A stretch of 64,000 nucleotides of DNA from Streptomyces sp. 6-11-2 (GTDB taxonomy: Bacteria; Actinomycetota; Actinomycetes; Streptomycetales; Streptomycetaceae). The notes under the pieces are model-generated. The model was not told the origin of the DNA, searched no databases, and worked only from the letters and a program-made list of their open reading frames with translations. This document shows positions 53,505 to 62,898 of the stretch, one piece after another. The stretch lies in NCBI RefSeq assembly GCF_006540305.1, contig NZ_BJOR01000001.1, forward strand, positions 7,688,001-7,752,000. The letters run 5' to 3'. Position numbers and translations under genes: made by a program. Within the stretch, counting starts at the first letter, position 1. Every line of letters begins with the position of its first letter.

Positions 53505-54839
53505 ATGAGTGGGGAGAAGCAGATCGCCCTTGAACTCGACGACATTCAGCGCGGAGTTCTCAGCCCCAGGCCGACGCCCTATGCGGTGACCTACCTCTTG
53601 TTCCGCATCGACGACCGGGCACATGGGCGGGAGCTGATGCGGCGCGCGAGCGCGGCGACCACCTCCGCAGCAGACTCGACCAGCCCGCTCGGGGACACCT
53701 GGGTGAGCGTCGCGGTCACCTACCACGGCCTCAAGGCGCTCGGGGTGCCGCGCGAGTCGCTGGACACCTTCGCCTGGGAGTTCCGGCAGGGCATGGCCGC
53801 CCGGGCCAAGGCGCTCGGCGACGTGGGCGAAAGCAGCCCCGAGAACTGGGAGACGCCCTTGGGCACGGCTGACGTCCATGTGGTGCTCACCGCGGTCGCG
53901 CCCGACATCGCGCAGTTGGAGGCGGCCATCGATCGGGCCCGCCTGACGTATGAGCACCTGACCGGTATCACCGCGATCTGGCGGCAGGACTGCTACGCAC
54001 TCCCTACGGAGACCGAGCATTTCGGCTACCGGGACGGCGTCAGCAACCCCGCCATCGAGGGCAGCGGCATCGCCGGGTCGAACCAGCTGGAAAGGCCGCT
54101 GAGGGCCGGCGAGTTCGTTCTCGGCTACCCCGACGAGCTCGGCGGCGTCCAGACCCCGTGGCCCGAGATACTCGGACGCAACGGAAGCTACGCGGTCTTC
54201 CGTAAACTCCACCAACGCGTCGCCGCGTTCCGGCGCTGTCTGAAGGACCAATCCACCAGCCGCGAGGACGAGGAACTGCTCGCAGCCAAGGTCCTGGGGC
54301 GTTGGCGCAGCGGCGCACCACTGGCGCTCAGCCCCCACCAGGACGACCCGGCGCTGGGCGCCGACCCACATCGCCGCAACACCTTCCTCTACGAGCGCGA
54401 CGACCCAGCGGGGTTCATCACCCCCGGCGGCTGCCACATCCGCCGGGCCAATCCCCGGGACGCGTCGGTGGCGGGAGAAGTGAGGCTGCACCGCATGATC
54501 AGGCGCGGCGCCGTCTACGGACCGCCGCTTGCGGACGGCGCCGTCGAGGACGACGGAGTGGACCGGGGACTGTTGTTCGCGTTCATCGGTGCCCACCTCG
54601 GGCGGCAGTTCGAGTTCGTCCAGTCCGAGTGGCTGAACGACGGCGTCTTCTTCGGCTCAGCCAACACCAAGGACCCGATAGCCGGAGCCTACGAGGGCGT
54701 CACCGACTACACCATCCCGCGCCGGCCCGTACGGCGGCGTCTGCCACAGATGCCGCGGTTCACGGTCACGCGCGGGGGCGAGTACTGCTTCCTGCCCGGA
54801 CTGAGCGCCCTGCGGTGGCTGGGCGACCTCCAGGACTGA
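53505..54839 (+). CDS. DyP-type haem peroxidase
   Basis: A 444-residue dye-decolourising peroxidase. The distal GxxDG motif is present as FGYRDGVSNPAIEGSG and the proximal region as GCHIRRANPRD with the haem-binding His; RLHRMIRRGAVYGPPL and GLLFAFIGAHLGRQFEFVQS are further family blocks. The length and lack of a Tat signal suggest the long cytosolic (C/D-like) type. It uses hydrogen peroxide to oxidise bulky aromatic substrates. It sits 20 bp after the unassigned 337-residue gene with a GGGAGG ribosome site, so the three genes appear co-expressed. The real substrate is unknown. Confidence 0.92.
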   Translation: MSGEKQIALELDDIQRGVLSPRPTPYAVTYLLFRIDDRAHGRELMRRASAATTSAADSTSPLGDTWVSVAVTYHGLKALGVPRESLDTFAWEFRQGMAARAKALGDVGESSPENWETPLGTADVHVVLTAVAPDIAQLEAAIDRARLTYEHLTGITAIWRQDCYALPTETEHFGYRDGVSNPAIEGSGIAGSNQLERPLRAGEFVLGYPDELGGVQTPWPEILGRNGSYAVFRKLHQRVAAFRRCLKDQSTSREDEELLAAKVLGRWRSGAPLALSPHQDDPALGADPHRRNTFLYERDDPAGFITPGGCHIRRANPRDASVAGEVRLHRMIRRGAVYGPPLADGAVEDDGVDRGLLFAFIGAHLGRQFEFVQSEWLNDGVFFGSANTKDPIAGAYEGVTDYTIPRRPVRRRLPQMPRFTVTRGGEYCFLPGLSALRWLGDLQD

Positions 54840-54841
54840 AC

Positions 54842-55690
54842 CGTGGCGCTGCGGCCCGCCCGGGCGCCCCACCACCGGACCGGAACGCCTCAGCCACCAG
54901 CTCAGCTCTGTGGGGCGTCTTCGCCGACTTCCCGCTGCTCCTGCTGGCGCTGCTCGGCAACCTGGTGATCATCCCGTTGCTCGGCTGGGGCCTGGCCGAG
55001 CTGCTCGGCCTTCCCACCGCCTCCTTCATCGCGCTGGTGCTGGTCGCTTCCTCACCCGGCGGGCCGTTCGGCGCGAAGCTGGCCATGGTGCAGAACGGCG
55101 ATGTCGTGGCAGGCGCGGCCATGCAGGTCCTACTCGCCGCCATCGGTAGCCTGACCTTCGGCCCGACCGTCAACGGCATCCTCACCGCCGCCAAGGTCGG
55201 CGGAGGGGTTTCCCTCGACGTGGCCGCGCTTGTACGGACCGTGGCGATCCTGCATCTCGTACCATTCGGACTGCTACTGCGCCACAACGCCCCAAGGGCA
55301 GCGGGTTCCTGGCACCCCACCGCGATCAAGGTCTCGAACGTGACGTTCCTGATCGTGCTGGTGGGCATGCTGCTCGGGAACTGGCGTGACGTGGTCGCAC
55401 TCGTCGGCTCCCTGGCCCTGCTGGCGGGGTTCGCCCTCGCCAGCGCAGCCTTCGCCGTCGGCACGATGCTGGCCACGGGGCCGACGGTACGTCGCACCAC
55501 CATGGGAAGTGTCGCTGCTGTGCGTAACGTGGGTCCCGCGCTGGCAGCCGTCGGTATCGCCTTCGCAGGCGAGCCGGCGATCCTCGGCGCGCTCGCCGCG
55601 GTGCTGCTCAGTGGTTTGGTAGCGGCGCTGCCGATCGCCGCGTTCCTCAGCCGCGGGCGCGGCAGTCTCAATACTCACGCGACCCGCTGA
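54842..55690 (+). pseudogene. Bile-acid:sodium symporter-like protein, 5'-truncated
   Basis: The frame gives about 270 residues of hydrophobic sequence (FPLLLLALLGNLVIIPLLGW, LVASSPGGPFGAKLAMVQNG, VSNVTFLIVLVGMLLGNWRD, SVAAVRNVGPALAAVGIAFA) typical of the SBF/BASS symporter fold. The first two helices and any start codon are missing; the frame enters directly from the end of the DyP gene. A recombination junction lies at about 54840-54905. Confidence 0.65.
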
Positions 55691-55984
55691 CCAACCCGAT
55701 GCCCACCCCGGGGCCGCCGATCAAGGCAGTACCGGAGCATTGACACGCTCGCGGGAAGCGCCCTTCAGGCTGCCTGCTCGCCGCACATGGTCCAGTGGGC
55801 GCGGCGATGGCTGCCGCGGGCCTGGTCGCGGCTGCCGTCGCCGCAATCGTCGGGCGCCGCCGCACCGGCATCGGCGCCCCAGCCGCTCGGATGCAGTGAT
55901 CACCTGTGCGTCGGCGCAGGACGCCCGGGTCAGCCGCGAAAGGGCGGATTCCGGGTGTCGCTGGCTGCGCTTGCGCGACTGGCG

Positions 55985-56151
55985 AGAGCGACGGAGTTCG
56001 CCGTGGACACGCCGGAAGCCCATCGTGGGTTCTCGGCGCCGAGCCGGATGATCAGGTCGCGCAGCTTCTCGGGCACAGGCGGGCGTCCCGGCGAGGCCGG
56101 TTGCGTCGACTTGTCCTTGATCAGACGCTGGTGCCAGGCCAGGAGGGTGCG
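55985..56151 (-). mobile_element. Integrase-type transposase remnant (IS3/IS481-like)
   Basis: Leftward translation gives RTLLAWHQRLIKDKSTQPAS and PEKLRDLIIRLGAENPRW, then after a frameshift GFRRVHGELRR. This is the HTH/linker just before the DDE domain of Streptomyces rve transposases (AWHxxLIxxKWTYP..GRPP, RLAxENPRWGYRRxxGEL). 55691-55984 shows no other gene. Confidence 0.65.
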
Positions 56152-56545
56152 CGGAAACCTCGTCGCCAGAGGTGGCCTTTGGGCGGGTCCCACTTGATCA
56201 ACAGGTAAGTGATCAGGCCGATCAGTGGCACGACGGACAGCACCAGGAAGGTGTCGGTGGGTCCGAGCGAGTCCTTGATCTGCGGAAACACGTACAGGCC
56301 GACGACACTGCCGAAGCTGCCGACCATTCCGGTGACACCGGTGCCCAGGGCGCGGACGTCACTGCTGTAGGAGAGCGCGGCGATGGACTTGCCGTTGGCG
56401 CCGGGGCCCGCCGAGTGGCAGAGGATGAACGGCACCGGCAGCAGGAACGCCATGGCCGTGGGCAGCTTCTCGAAGGCGGGCCTCATCGCCACCAGGGCCA
56501 CGAAGACCCTGGCGAAACCGGCGGCGGAGCTGAGCCGCAGCCCGA
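56121..56545 (-). pseudogene. MFS transporter C-terminal fragment
   Basis: The frame gives FARVFVALVAMRPAFEKLPT, ALSYSSDVRALGTGVTGMVG and SVVGLYVFPQIKDSLGPTDT, then LVLSVVPLIGLITYLLIKWD, the last three or four helices of a metabolite:proton MFS symporter. The first eight helices are absent and the end runs into integrase sequence. No start codon is associated. Confidence 0.65.
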
Positions 56546-56617
56546 TGCGGCGGCCGTCGGGTTCCGCCAGGCCGGGCTCCTGTTCGGCGGTGGGCGTTGG
56601 CCCGGCCGGTTCTGCGC

Positions 56618-57811
56618 TCAGCGGATGTGCCGGGCCAGGCCCGTCGCCTTGGCCATCAGCCATTCGAGTGGTCCGCGCTGCTGGAAGCGCGACCAGACGG
56701 TCGCGAACACCATTGCGGCCGCGATGAAGCAGAGCAGGACGTGCAGGGGCAGTCCGGGCAGTTCCTCGATGCCCAGGAATCGGATGGCGACGAGGTGGCC
56801 GACGTACGCGGTCATCGACATGGAACCGACTGCGATAACCGGCCGGGCCAGGGACTGGAGCCGCGGGAAAGCGTTCGTCGCGGCCAGGCACGCGGTCACG
56901 ACCGTAATCGCCACGCCGGTGTTGCCCAGGATCGACAGGGTGGTCTCACTGTGCGGGGAGGCAGCCCACAGCCAGGCGGGGGTGTCCCCGGACGGATAAC
57001 CCGCGGTGTCGGACCACCACACGCTCGCCCCATTCCCGGCCGACGTCGACGCGCCGATGGCGTGGACGACGCCGGGAAAGAGGTGGAGTGCCAGCCAGGA
57101 GCCTCCGTAGCCGGTGATCATGAGGGCGGCACCCGTGAGGGCCAGGCGCGTCCGGACAGCGGTGGCAGCCAGGTCCAGGCGGGCCACGGCCATGCCGGCG
57201 ATAACGAACGGGATCCACGTCAGGGCCGGGTAGGTGCCGGTGAAGAGCAGCGAGACGATGCCGTCGGGCTCACCGGGCGAGCGGACGCCACTGTCGCCGA
57301 TCGCCTGCTGCACCACGTACAGCACCTGGGGCAGGACGAGGGCCGTTCCCACGGCGATCGCCGCCAGGGGGCCGGCGCTGAGCCGGTACACCGGCAGTAC
57401 GAGCAGGAAGTACAGGCCGTAGAAGGCGAGGATCACATCGACCGGGGTGCCGCTCATGGTCAGGGCGGTGCCCAGGGCCAGAAGGATCATGGCCCGGATC
57501 ACCACCTTGACCACTGCCTGGCGCCCGGCCCGCCCCGTCTTCGGCGTCCTGCGCCCGGTGATGAGAACAACGGCGAAGCCCGCCAGGAGGGCGAAGAGCG
57601 CGGCGGACCTGCCATGGGCCAGCTCCATCAGGAAGCCGGTCACACCCCCTTGGTCAGGGTCGGGCCCCACATGGGCCGCGTACATGCCGAATACCGCGAG
57701 TCCGCGGGCCAGGTCCAGCCCGATCAGTCGGCCCGTCGCCGCCTTCTTGCTGTCGCGCGCGGGGGCCGGGGCGTCCACCACAGGAGCTGCGACGTCTGAG
57801 TACTGCGTCAT
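56618..57811 (-). CDS. DUF418/heparan-acetyltransferase-like membrane protein
   Basis: A 397-residue protein with about ten membrane helices. RLIGLDLARGLAVFGMYAAH is the start motif of the DUF1624/YeiB-type acyltransferase group (R.xxLDxxRGxAxxGM), and the C-terminal part (LARPVIAVGSMSMTAYVGHL) matches DUF418. Such proteins may acylate surface sugars. It looks complete: ATG at 57811 and a basic C-terminus ARHIR. It is monocistronic. Specificity is unknown. Confidence 0.8.
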   Translation of the reverse strand: MTQYSDVAAPVVDAPAPARDSKKAATGRLIGLDLARGLAVFGMYAAHVGPDPDQGGVTGFLMELAHGRSAALFALLAGFAVVLITGRRTPKTGRAGRQAVVKVVIRAMILLALGTALTMSGTPVDVILAFYGLYFLLVLPVYRLSAGPLAAIAVGTALVLPQVLYVVQQAIGDSGVRSPGEPDGIVSLLFTGTYPALTWIPFVIAGMAVARLDLAATAVRTRLALTGAALMITGYGGSWLALHLFPGVVHAIGASTSAGNGASVWWSDTAGYPSGDTPAWLWAASPHSETTLSILGNTGVAITVVTACLAATNAFPRLQSLARPVIAVGSMSMTAYVGHLVAIRFLGIEELPGLPLHVLLCFIAAAMVFATVWSRFQQRGPLEWLMAKATGLARHIR

Positions 57812-58040
57812 GCCTTCCAGGTTTTTGAGCGTGGGCTGATCGCCGGGTAACCGGCAGATGTCCGGGCCGCCCCGCCATCCGGCGGAGGCCCACCTGCCGG
57901 GTGTCTGGAGCCGCTGCTTGCGGAGCCGCCCTGGTCATCTGGGGCTTTGGGCTCGGTGTGGCAGGGATGGACAGCCATCGGCCGGTGTGCTTTCGAATGT
58001 ACAGCCGACGGCCCCGAACAGACTGTGAGCCGGAACACAT

Positions 58041-58235
58041 GTGATCCGGCTTGCGGTGGTGAACGATCAGGCACTGCTCCGATCTTCCGGCTCGTCCTCA
58101 ACGGGGCCGATGAGATCGAGGTCGTGGCGGCGACTGGTGCCGGCCGTCGACATCGTCTGCGCGGAACGCCCGGACGTGGCCCTGCTGGACATCCGGATGC
58201 CGGACATCGACGGCCTTGCTGCTGCCTTCCGGTAA
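58041..58235 (+). pseudogene. NarL/FixJ-type response regulator receiver fragment
   Basis: Reads MIRLAVVNDQALLRS; then another frame gives FRLVLNGADEIEVVAATGAG; then the first frame resumes with VDIVCAERPDVALLDIRMPD, including the phospho-accepting Asp. Two compensating frameshifts are needed, and the LuxR DNA-binding domain is missing. Confidence 0.65.
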
Positions 58236-58534
58236 CAACGTGGCGAGGCTGCCGGCTCGTTGGGAAGCGGGCAGTCAGGAGGCGTTCGTCGCCATGATGA
58301 ACGACGACTGTTCCTGGAGTGTCGTGCACCGTCGTCAACACCAACCGGCTGCACCGTGCCCGTGCCCGGTGGCGGTGGCCGCACGCGCGAGGATCGCGGT
58401 GGTGCTTTCTGCTCGGCGGCCTGCTCGCCGACAAACGCGCGGATGGCGTGGACATGACCGTGATCAGCCGCAACCTCCAGGACGCGAACCCTGACCCGCG
58501 CAAGACCGCCCGCGACCTCGCTCATCCGGCGCCG

Positions 58535-58588
58535 GCCAAGCGCTTCACCGCCGACTTCGCCCACGAACTACGCACCCCCATCACGAGG
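58535..58588 (+). pseudogene. Histidine-kinase H-box scrap
   Basis: APAKRFTADFAHELRTPI is the dimerisation/phospho-acceptor motif of a sensor kinase. Nothing before or after is kinase-like: the alcohol dehydrogenase tail begins within it on the other strand. It may derive from the partner of the response regulator scrap at 58041. Confidence 0.6.
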
Positions 58589-59306
58589 GGCCGGCTCCGT
58601 GAACGCGGATCCGTCGCCCGGGGACGGCGTAGTGATCGGCAACCACGGCCGCGGCGGCCTCCCGCTTGCGGTCGGACTGCGAGAGAACGGTGGCGTCGGC
58701 GCCCATGGCCTGGGCCATCTTCACGCCGAGGTGGCCCAGGCCGCCGAGGCCGACGACCGCGACCTCGGTGCCCGGTCCGGCGATGTACCGCTTGAGCGGC
58801 GCGTAGACGGTTATGCCGGCGCACAGCAGCGGCGCCGCGGCGGCCGGGTCGAGGTTGTGGGGCACGCGGACGACGAAGTCCCCGGGTGCGACGATCGCCT
58901 CGGAGCAGCCGCCCTGGGTGTGGGCGCCGGGCTCGGCCGGGTCGGGGCTGCCGAAGACGAGGGTGTGGCCGTTGAGGCAGTACTGCTCCTGCCCGGCCCG
59001 GCAGTTCTCGCAGTCGCGGCAGGAGTTGACCATGCAGCCGATGCCGACCAGGTCGCCGACCCGGTGGCGGGTGAACTCGGGCCCGGTCCCGGTGATCCTT
59101 CCGACGATCTCGTGGCTGGGGACGAGCGGGCTGGTCGGCAGTGGGCCGAACTCGCCGCCGACGAAGTTCATGTCGGAGTGGCAGATGTCGCAGTACAGGA
59201 TGTCGAGCTTGACGTCGTGCGGGCCGACGTCGCGGCGCTCGATGGTGAGGGGAACGAGCGGTTGACGCACGTCGTGGGCGCCGAACGCTTTGACGGTGGT
59301 GGGCAC
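58581..59306 (-). CDS. Zinc alcohol dehydrogenase, C-terminally truncated
   Basis: A 241-residue frame; relatives (YahK/AdhA-like) have about 345. The catalytic zinc site is partly visible, ILYCDICHSDMNFVGGEFGP, with PSHEIVG in place of the usual GHE. The structural zinc site is CRDCENCRAGQEQYC, and the NAD(P) motif AVVGLGGLGHLGVKMAQAMG. The product ends ADHYAVPGRRIRVHGAGPS, diverging after ADHY, so the last 100 residues were replaced at a junction with the kinase scrap. The GTG at 59306 is the only plausible start. Probably inactive, as the substrate-binding C-terminus is lost. Confidence 0.75.
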   Translation of the reverse strand: MPTTVKAFGAHDVRQPLVPLTIERRDVGPHDVKLDILYCDICHSDMNFVGGEFGPLPTSPLVPSHEIVGRITGTGPEFTRHRVGDLVGIGCMVNSCRDCENCRAGQEQYCLNGHTLVFGSPDPAEPGAHTQGGCSEAIVAPGDFVVRVPHNLDPAAAAPLLCAGITVYAPLKRYIAGPGTEVAVVGLGGLGHLGVKMAQAMGADATVLSQSDRKREAAAAVVADHYAVPGRRIRVHGAGPS

Positions 59307-59344
59307 GGGGATACTTTTTGGGGTTCTGGTGCTGGAGGATCGGG

Positions 59345-60229
59345 TCAGGCTTCGGGAATGGCGCGGCCGTAGGCGGCGAGGGTGACGTTCTCGGGATCGG
59401 GGCCGCCGCGCCGACCGGTCTCCAACGCGTCCAGGGCGGTGAGTTCGTCTGCTGTGAGCTCGAAGTCGAAGACGGCGATGTTCTCGGCGATGCGGGTGCG
59501 CTTCGTGGACTTGGGGATGACCGAGCGGCCCTGCTGGAGCCCCCAGCGCAGCAGCACCTGGGCGGGGCTCTTGCCGTGCACCTTGGCGATGCGGGCGACG
59601 GCCGGGTCCGCAAGGACGCTCTTGCGGTCCTCGCCGTAGCCCGGGTAGAAGGTGATCCCGCCGATCGGGGACCACGCCTGGTTGAGGATGTGGTGCTGGT
59701 CGTCGAAGTCGAGCACGGCACGCTGCTGGAAGTAGGGGTGGATCTCCAGCTGGTTGACCGCCGGCACGACGGAGGTGGCGTCCAGCAGCGTGGTCAGGTG
59801 GTCGACCATGAGGTTGCTGACGCCGATGGCTCGCACCTTGCCGTCGGCCAGGAGCTTTTCCAGGGCACGGTAGGAGGCGAGGGTCTTGTCGAAGTCCGAT
59901 GGCAGGGCCTGGTGCAGGATCAGCAGGTCGATCTGGTCGACCCCGAGCTTTTCGGCGCTCTTGTCGAATCCGTGCAGGGTCTCGTCGTAGCCGTAGTCGC
60001 TGATCCAGATTTTGGTCTCGATGAAGATCTCGTCGCGTGGCACTCCGGAGTCGCGGATGGCCTGGCCGACCTCGCGTTCGTTGCCGTAGGCGGCGGCGGT
60101 GTCGATGTGGCGGTAGCCGAGGTCGAGCGCGGCCTTGACAGCGGCCTGGGTCTCATCGGGCGGAGTCTGGAAGACACCGAGTCCGAGGGCGGGCATCTCG
60201 ACGCCGTTGTTGAGGGTGAGGGTCTGCAT
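59345..60229 (-). CDS. Aldo/keto reductase (2,5-diketo-gluconate reductase type)
   Basis: A 294-residue NADPH-dependent TIM-barrel reductase. The catalytic tetrad can be placed: Asp and Tyr in HIDTAAAYGNEREVG, Lys in IFIETKIWISDYG and His in LLILHQALPSDFD. GRSVIPKSTKRTRIAENIAV is the cofactor-binding segment. The start ATG overlaps an upstream MFS stop (TGATG at 60227-60231), a relic of co-transcription with that broken transporter. It is downstream of, and parallel to, nothing else intact. Confidence 0.92.
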   Translation of the reverse strand: MQTLTLNNGVEMPALGLGVFQTPPDETQAAVKAALDLGYRHIDTAAAYGNEREVGQAIRDSGVPRDEIFIETKIWISDYGYDETLHGFDKSAEKLGVDQIDLLILHQALPSDFDKTLASYRALEKLLADGKVRAIGVSNLMVDHLTTLLDATSVVPAVNQLEIHPYFQQRAVLDFDDQHHILNQAWSPIGGITFYPGYGEDRKSVLADPAVARIAKVHGKSPAQVLLRWGLQQGRSVIPKSTKRTRIAENIAVFDFELTADELTALDALETGRRGGPDPENVTLAAYGRAIPEA

Positions 60230-60366
60230 CACAGGGACCTTTCGTTGTGAGTAGCCCGTGCGGGCACGATGAGGGTGAGGACGGTCACGACCGCCAGCGC
60301 GAGCAGGACAGCGGAGCTGGTCAGGGCCGTTCCCGAGCGGGCCGCGATGTCGGCGGCCGAGACAGG
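60229..60366 (-). pseudogene. EmrB/QacA-type MFS C-terminal scrap
   Basis: Leftward translation gives IAARSGTALTSSAVLLALAV and VTVLTLIVPARATHNERSL, the last helix and tail of a 14-helix drug exporter; its stop overlaps the aldo/keto reductase start. The rest of the gene is gone. Confidence 0.55.
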
Positions 60367-60809
60367 CTGCCGGTTCGCAGCCGCACCAGCACCTCGAGGG
60401 CCTTGTGCTTCCTTGAGGTACGGGTCGGCGCCCTGCCCGAACCGGACGTCGAGCACTTCGTGCATGAGTGCTGCGCGCACGCTGTTCCTCCAGGTCGGTT
60501 TGATCGGGCCCATCGAGGACTCGCAGTCCTTGGCCTTCTCCAGGGAACCGCGGCTGGACGCGCAGGTGGGAGTCACTCCCTTTCCAGGTAATGGCAGTAC
60601 CTCGCAGGCGCTCACCGACGCACCTACCGTGAGGGTGCAGGTCAGATTCGCACCGACTGAGCGACCAGATCCGCACCGGCCGACCAAGAGGAGGCCTCCG
60701 TGCCCTTCGCCGCCCGCGCCGAAGCCGTCACCCACCCCACGTTCGACGCCGGTCGGTCCGAGGACACGCCCCGCCGACGCGTCGCCCATCAAGCTCCCGA
60801 GGTCTGACC
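60367..60809. other. No gene recognised
   Basis: Frames on both strands read through this stretch but none is recognisable and no ribosome site stands out. It must contain the promoter of the regulator at 60810. Confidence 0.45.
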
Positions 60810-61724
60810 ATGACTGAGAGTGACAAGAAGAGGACTCTGGCCGCCGAGGTCCGCGAGTTCCTGAGCACCCGGCGCGCTCGGATCACTCCGGAGCAGGCCG
60901 GGTTGCCGGTCTTCGGCGGAAAGCGCCGTGTCGCGGGCCTGCGCCGTGAAGAGGTTGCTCTGCTGGCGGGCATGAGCGTGGACTACTACGTCCGGCTGGA
61001 GCGCGGAAACCTCAGCGGAGCCTCCGACTCGGTCCTCGAAGCTCTCGCGCACGCTCTGCAACTCGACGAGGCCGAGCGCACCCACCTCTACGACCTGGCC
61101 CGTGCCGCCACTCCCACAGGCCGACGGCCCACGGTGACCGCTTCCCGGGTGCGTCCGACGATCCTGCGGCTGCTCGACTCCATGACCGACGTACCGGCAT
61201 ACGTCCGCAACGCACGGTTCGACATCCTGGCCACCAACGGGCTGGGCCGCGCGCTGTACGCACCCGTCTTCGACTCGCCGCTGTTCGCTCAGCGCGGGCC
61301 GGTCAACAGTGCTCGTTTCATGTTCCTGGACCCCGCGAGCAGGGAATTCTGGGTCGACTGGGACAAGGGCGCCGACGACGCGGTGGCCTTCCTGCGGACC
61401 GAGACGGGCCGGGCACCGCACGACAAGGCGCTGATCGATCTGATCGGTGAGCTGACGACGAGGAGTGCTGACTTCGCCCGCCGGTGGGCCCGCCACGATG
61501 TGAAGTTCCACCGTTCGGGCGTCAAGAACCTGCATCATCCGCTGGTGGGCGACCTCGCCCTGCCCTACGAGGCGATGGACCTGCCGTCAGACCCCGGCCT
61601 CCGGCTCAACTTCTATGTCCCTGAACCGGACTCGCGCGAGCGGGAGGCACTCGGTCTCCTCGCCAGTTGGGCGAGCACCGGAACGGCCGTCTCCTCCTGG
61701 AGCGACCGGCCAGGGAGCGACTGA
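60810..61724 (+). CDS. MmyB-type XRE-family regulator
   Basis: A 304-residue helix-turn-helix regulator with a MmyB-like ligand-binding C-terminal domain. The HTH reads VAGLRREEVALLAGMSVDYY and RLERGNLSGASDSVLEAL; the C-terminal domain has YVRNARFDILATNGLGRALY, FMFLDPASREFWVDWDK and HRSGVKNLHHPLVGDLAL. These regulators often control a neighbouring oxidoreductase; the aldo/keto reductase at 61756 follows after 31 bp in the same direction. It is a paralogue of 62899-63786. Confidence 0.92.
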   Translation: MTESDKKRTLAAEVREFLSTRRARITPEQAGLPVFGGKRRVAGLRREEVALLAGMSVDYYVRLERGNLSGASDSVLEALAHALQLDEAERTHLYDLARAATPTGRRPTVTASRVRPTILRLLDSMTDVPAYVRNARFDILATNGLGRALYAPVFDSPLFAQRGPVNSARFMFLDPASREFWVDWDKGADDAVAFLRTETGRAPHDKALIDLIGELTTRSADFARRWARHDVKFHRSGVKNLHHPLVGDLALPYEAMDLPSDPGLRLNFYVPEPDSREREALGLLASWASTGTAVSSWSDRPGSD

Positions 61725-61755
61725 CCAGACGGACACCAACGAGGAGAAATGCTTC

Positions 61756-62775
61756 ATGCAGTACCGACCGCTCGGCCGCACCGGCGTCCAAGTCAGCCCC
61801 CTCTGCCTGGGCGCGATGATGTTCGGCCCCTGGGGCAACGCGGACGAAGCAGACTCGGTGCGGATCATCCACCGCGCCCTCGACGCGGGCATCAACTTCG
61901 TCGACACCGCTGATGTGTACTCCGCCGGCGTCTCCGAAGAGATCGTCGGCAAGGCGCTCAAGGACCGCCGCGACGATGTCTTCCTGGCGACCAAGTTCTT
62001 CATGCCGATGGACCAGGACGACCTCAACCAGCGAGGCGGCTCGCGGCGCTGGATCATCCGTGAGGTCGAGAACTCCCTGCGGCGCCTGGGCACCGACCAC
62101 GTCGACCTCTACCAGGTCCACCGCCCCAGCCCGGACACGGACGTGGCCGAGACCCTCGGCGCCCTCACCGACCTCGTGCGCCAGGGCAAGGTCCGCTACA
62201 TCGGCTCCTCGTCCTACTCCGGCTCCCAGATCGTCGAGGCTCAGTGGGCCTCGCGGGAGCGGCACCTGGAGCGGTTCGTGACCGAGCAGCCGCCGTACTC
62301 GATCCTGGTCCGCGGCATCGAGGAGGACGTGCTCCCCACCGTGCGCCGTCACGGCATGGGCACGCTCACCTACAGTCCGCTCTCCGGCGGCTGGCTCTCG
62401 GGCCGCTACCGCAAGAACGCCTCCGAGGGCCCCGCCTCCGCGGCGCGCCCCCAGGCCCGCTTCGACATGACCACCCCCGCCAACCAGCGCAAGCTCGACG
62501 CTGTCGAACGGCTCGCCGTCCTGGCGGAGAAGTCCGGCCTCACTCTCATCGAGCTGGCTGTCGCCTTCGTCATCAACCACCCGGGCGTCACCTCGGCGAT
62601 CATCGGCCCGCGCACCATGGAGCAGCTGGAGGCGTTCCTGCCCGCCGCCGACGTCACACTGTCTTCCGACGTGCTCGACGCCATCGACGAGATCGTCGCC
62701 CCCGGGGTCACGGTCAACCCGGTCGACAACAGCTACGGCGACTTCGAGCTGCGGGTTGACCAGCGGCGACGTTGA
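61756..62775 (+). CDS. Aldo/keto reductase (YajO/Tas-like)
   Basis: A 339-residue NADPH-dependent reductase. It starts MQYRPLGRTGVQVSPLCLGA; the tetrad is in FVDTADVYSAGVSEE (Asp, Tyr), FLATKFFM (Lys) and DLYQVHRPSPD (His); AIIGPRTMEQLEAFLPAADV closes the barrel. GAGGAG lies 9 nt before the ATG. It follows its likely regulator (60810) closely and is terminated by a perfect hairpin at 62779-62807. Confidence 0.93.
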   Translation: MQYRPLGRTGVQVSPLCLGAMMFGPWGNADEADSVRIIHRALDAGINFVDTADVYSAGVSEEIVGKALKDRRDDVFLATKFFMPMDQDDLNQRGGSRRWIIREVENSLRRLGTDHVDLYQVHRPSPDTDVAETLGALTDLVRQGKVRYIGSSSYSGSQIVEAQWASRERHLERFVTEQPPYSILVRGIEEDVLPTVRRHGMGTLTYSPLSGGWLSGRYRKNASEGPASAARPQARFDMTTPANQRKLDAVERLAVLAEKSGLTLIELAVAFVINHPGVTSAIIGPRTMEQLEAFLPAADVTLSSDVLDAIDEIVAPGVTVNPVDNSYGDFELRVDQRRR

Positions 62776-62778
62776 CAC

Positions 62779-62807
62779 GATCCGGCCCGGAAGCCCGGGG
62801 CCGGATC
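62779..62807 (+). terminator. Terminator after the aldo/keto reductase
   Basis: GATCCGGCCC (62779-62788) and GGGCCGGATC (62798-62807) are exact complements around a 9-nt loop, starting 3 bp after the stop. A second hairpin (GCCGGAA..GGTG / CACC..TTCCGGC, about 62848-62875) lies next to it and may serve the convergent regulator. Confidence 0.75.
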
Positions 62808-62898
62808 GCTTCCGGCATGGCCTCTGCCTCCTTGTCACCCCTGGTTCGCCGGAAGAGGTGCCGCCACCTTCCGGCACTGCGGCGCCGTGGGGAGGGGG

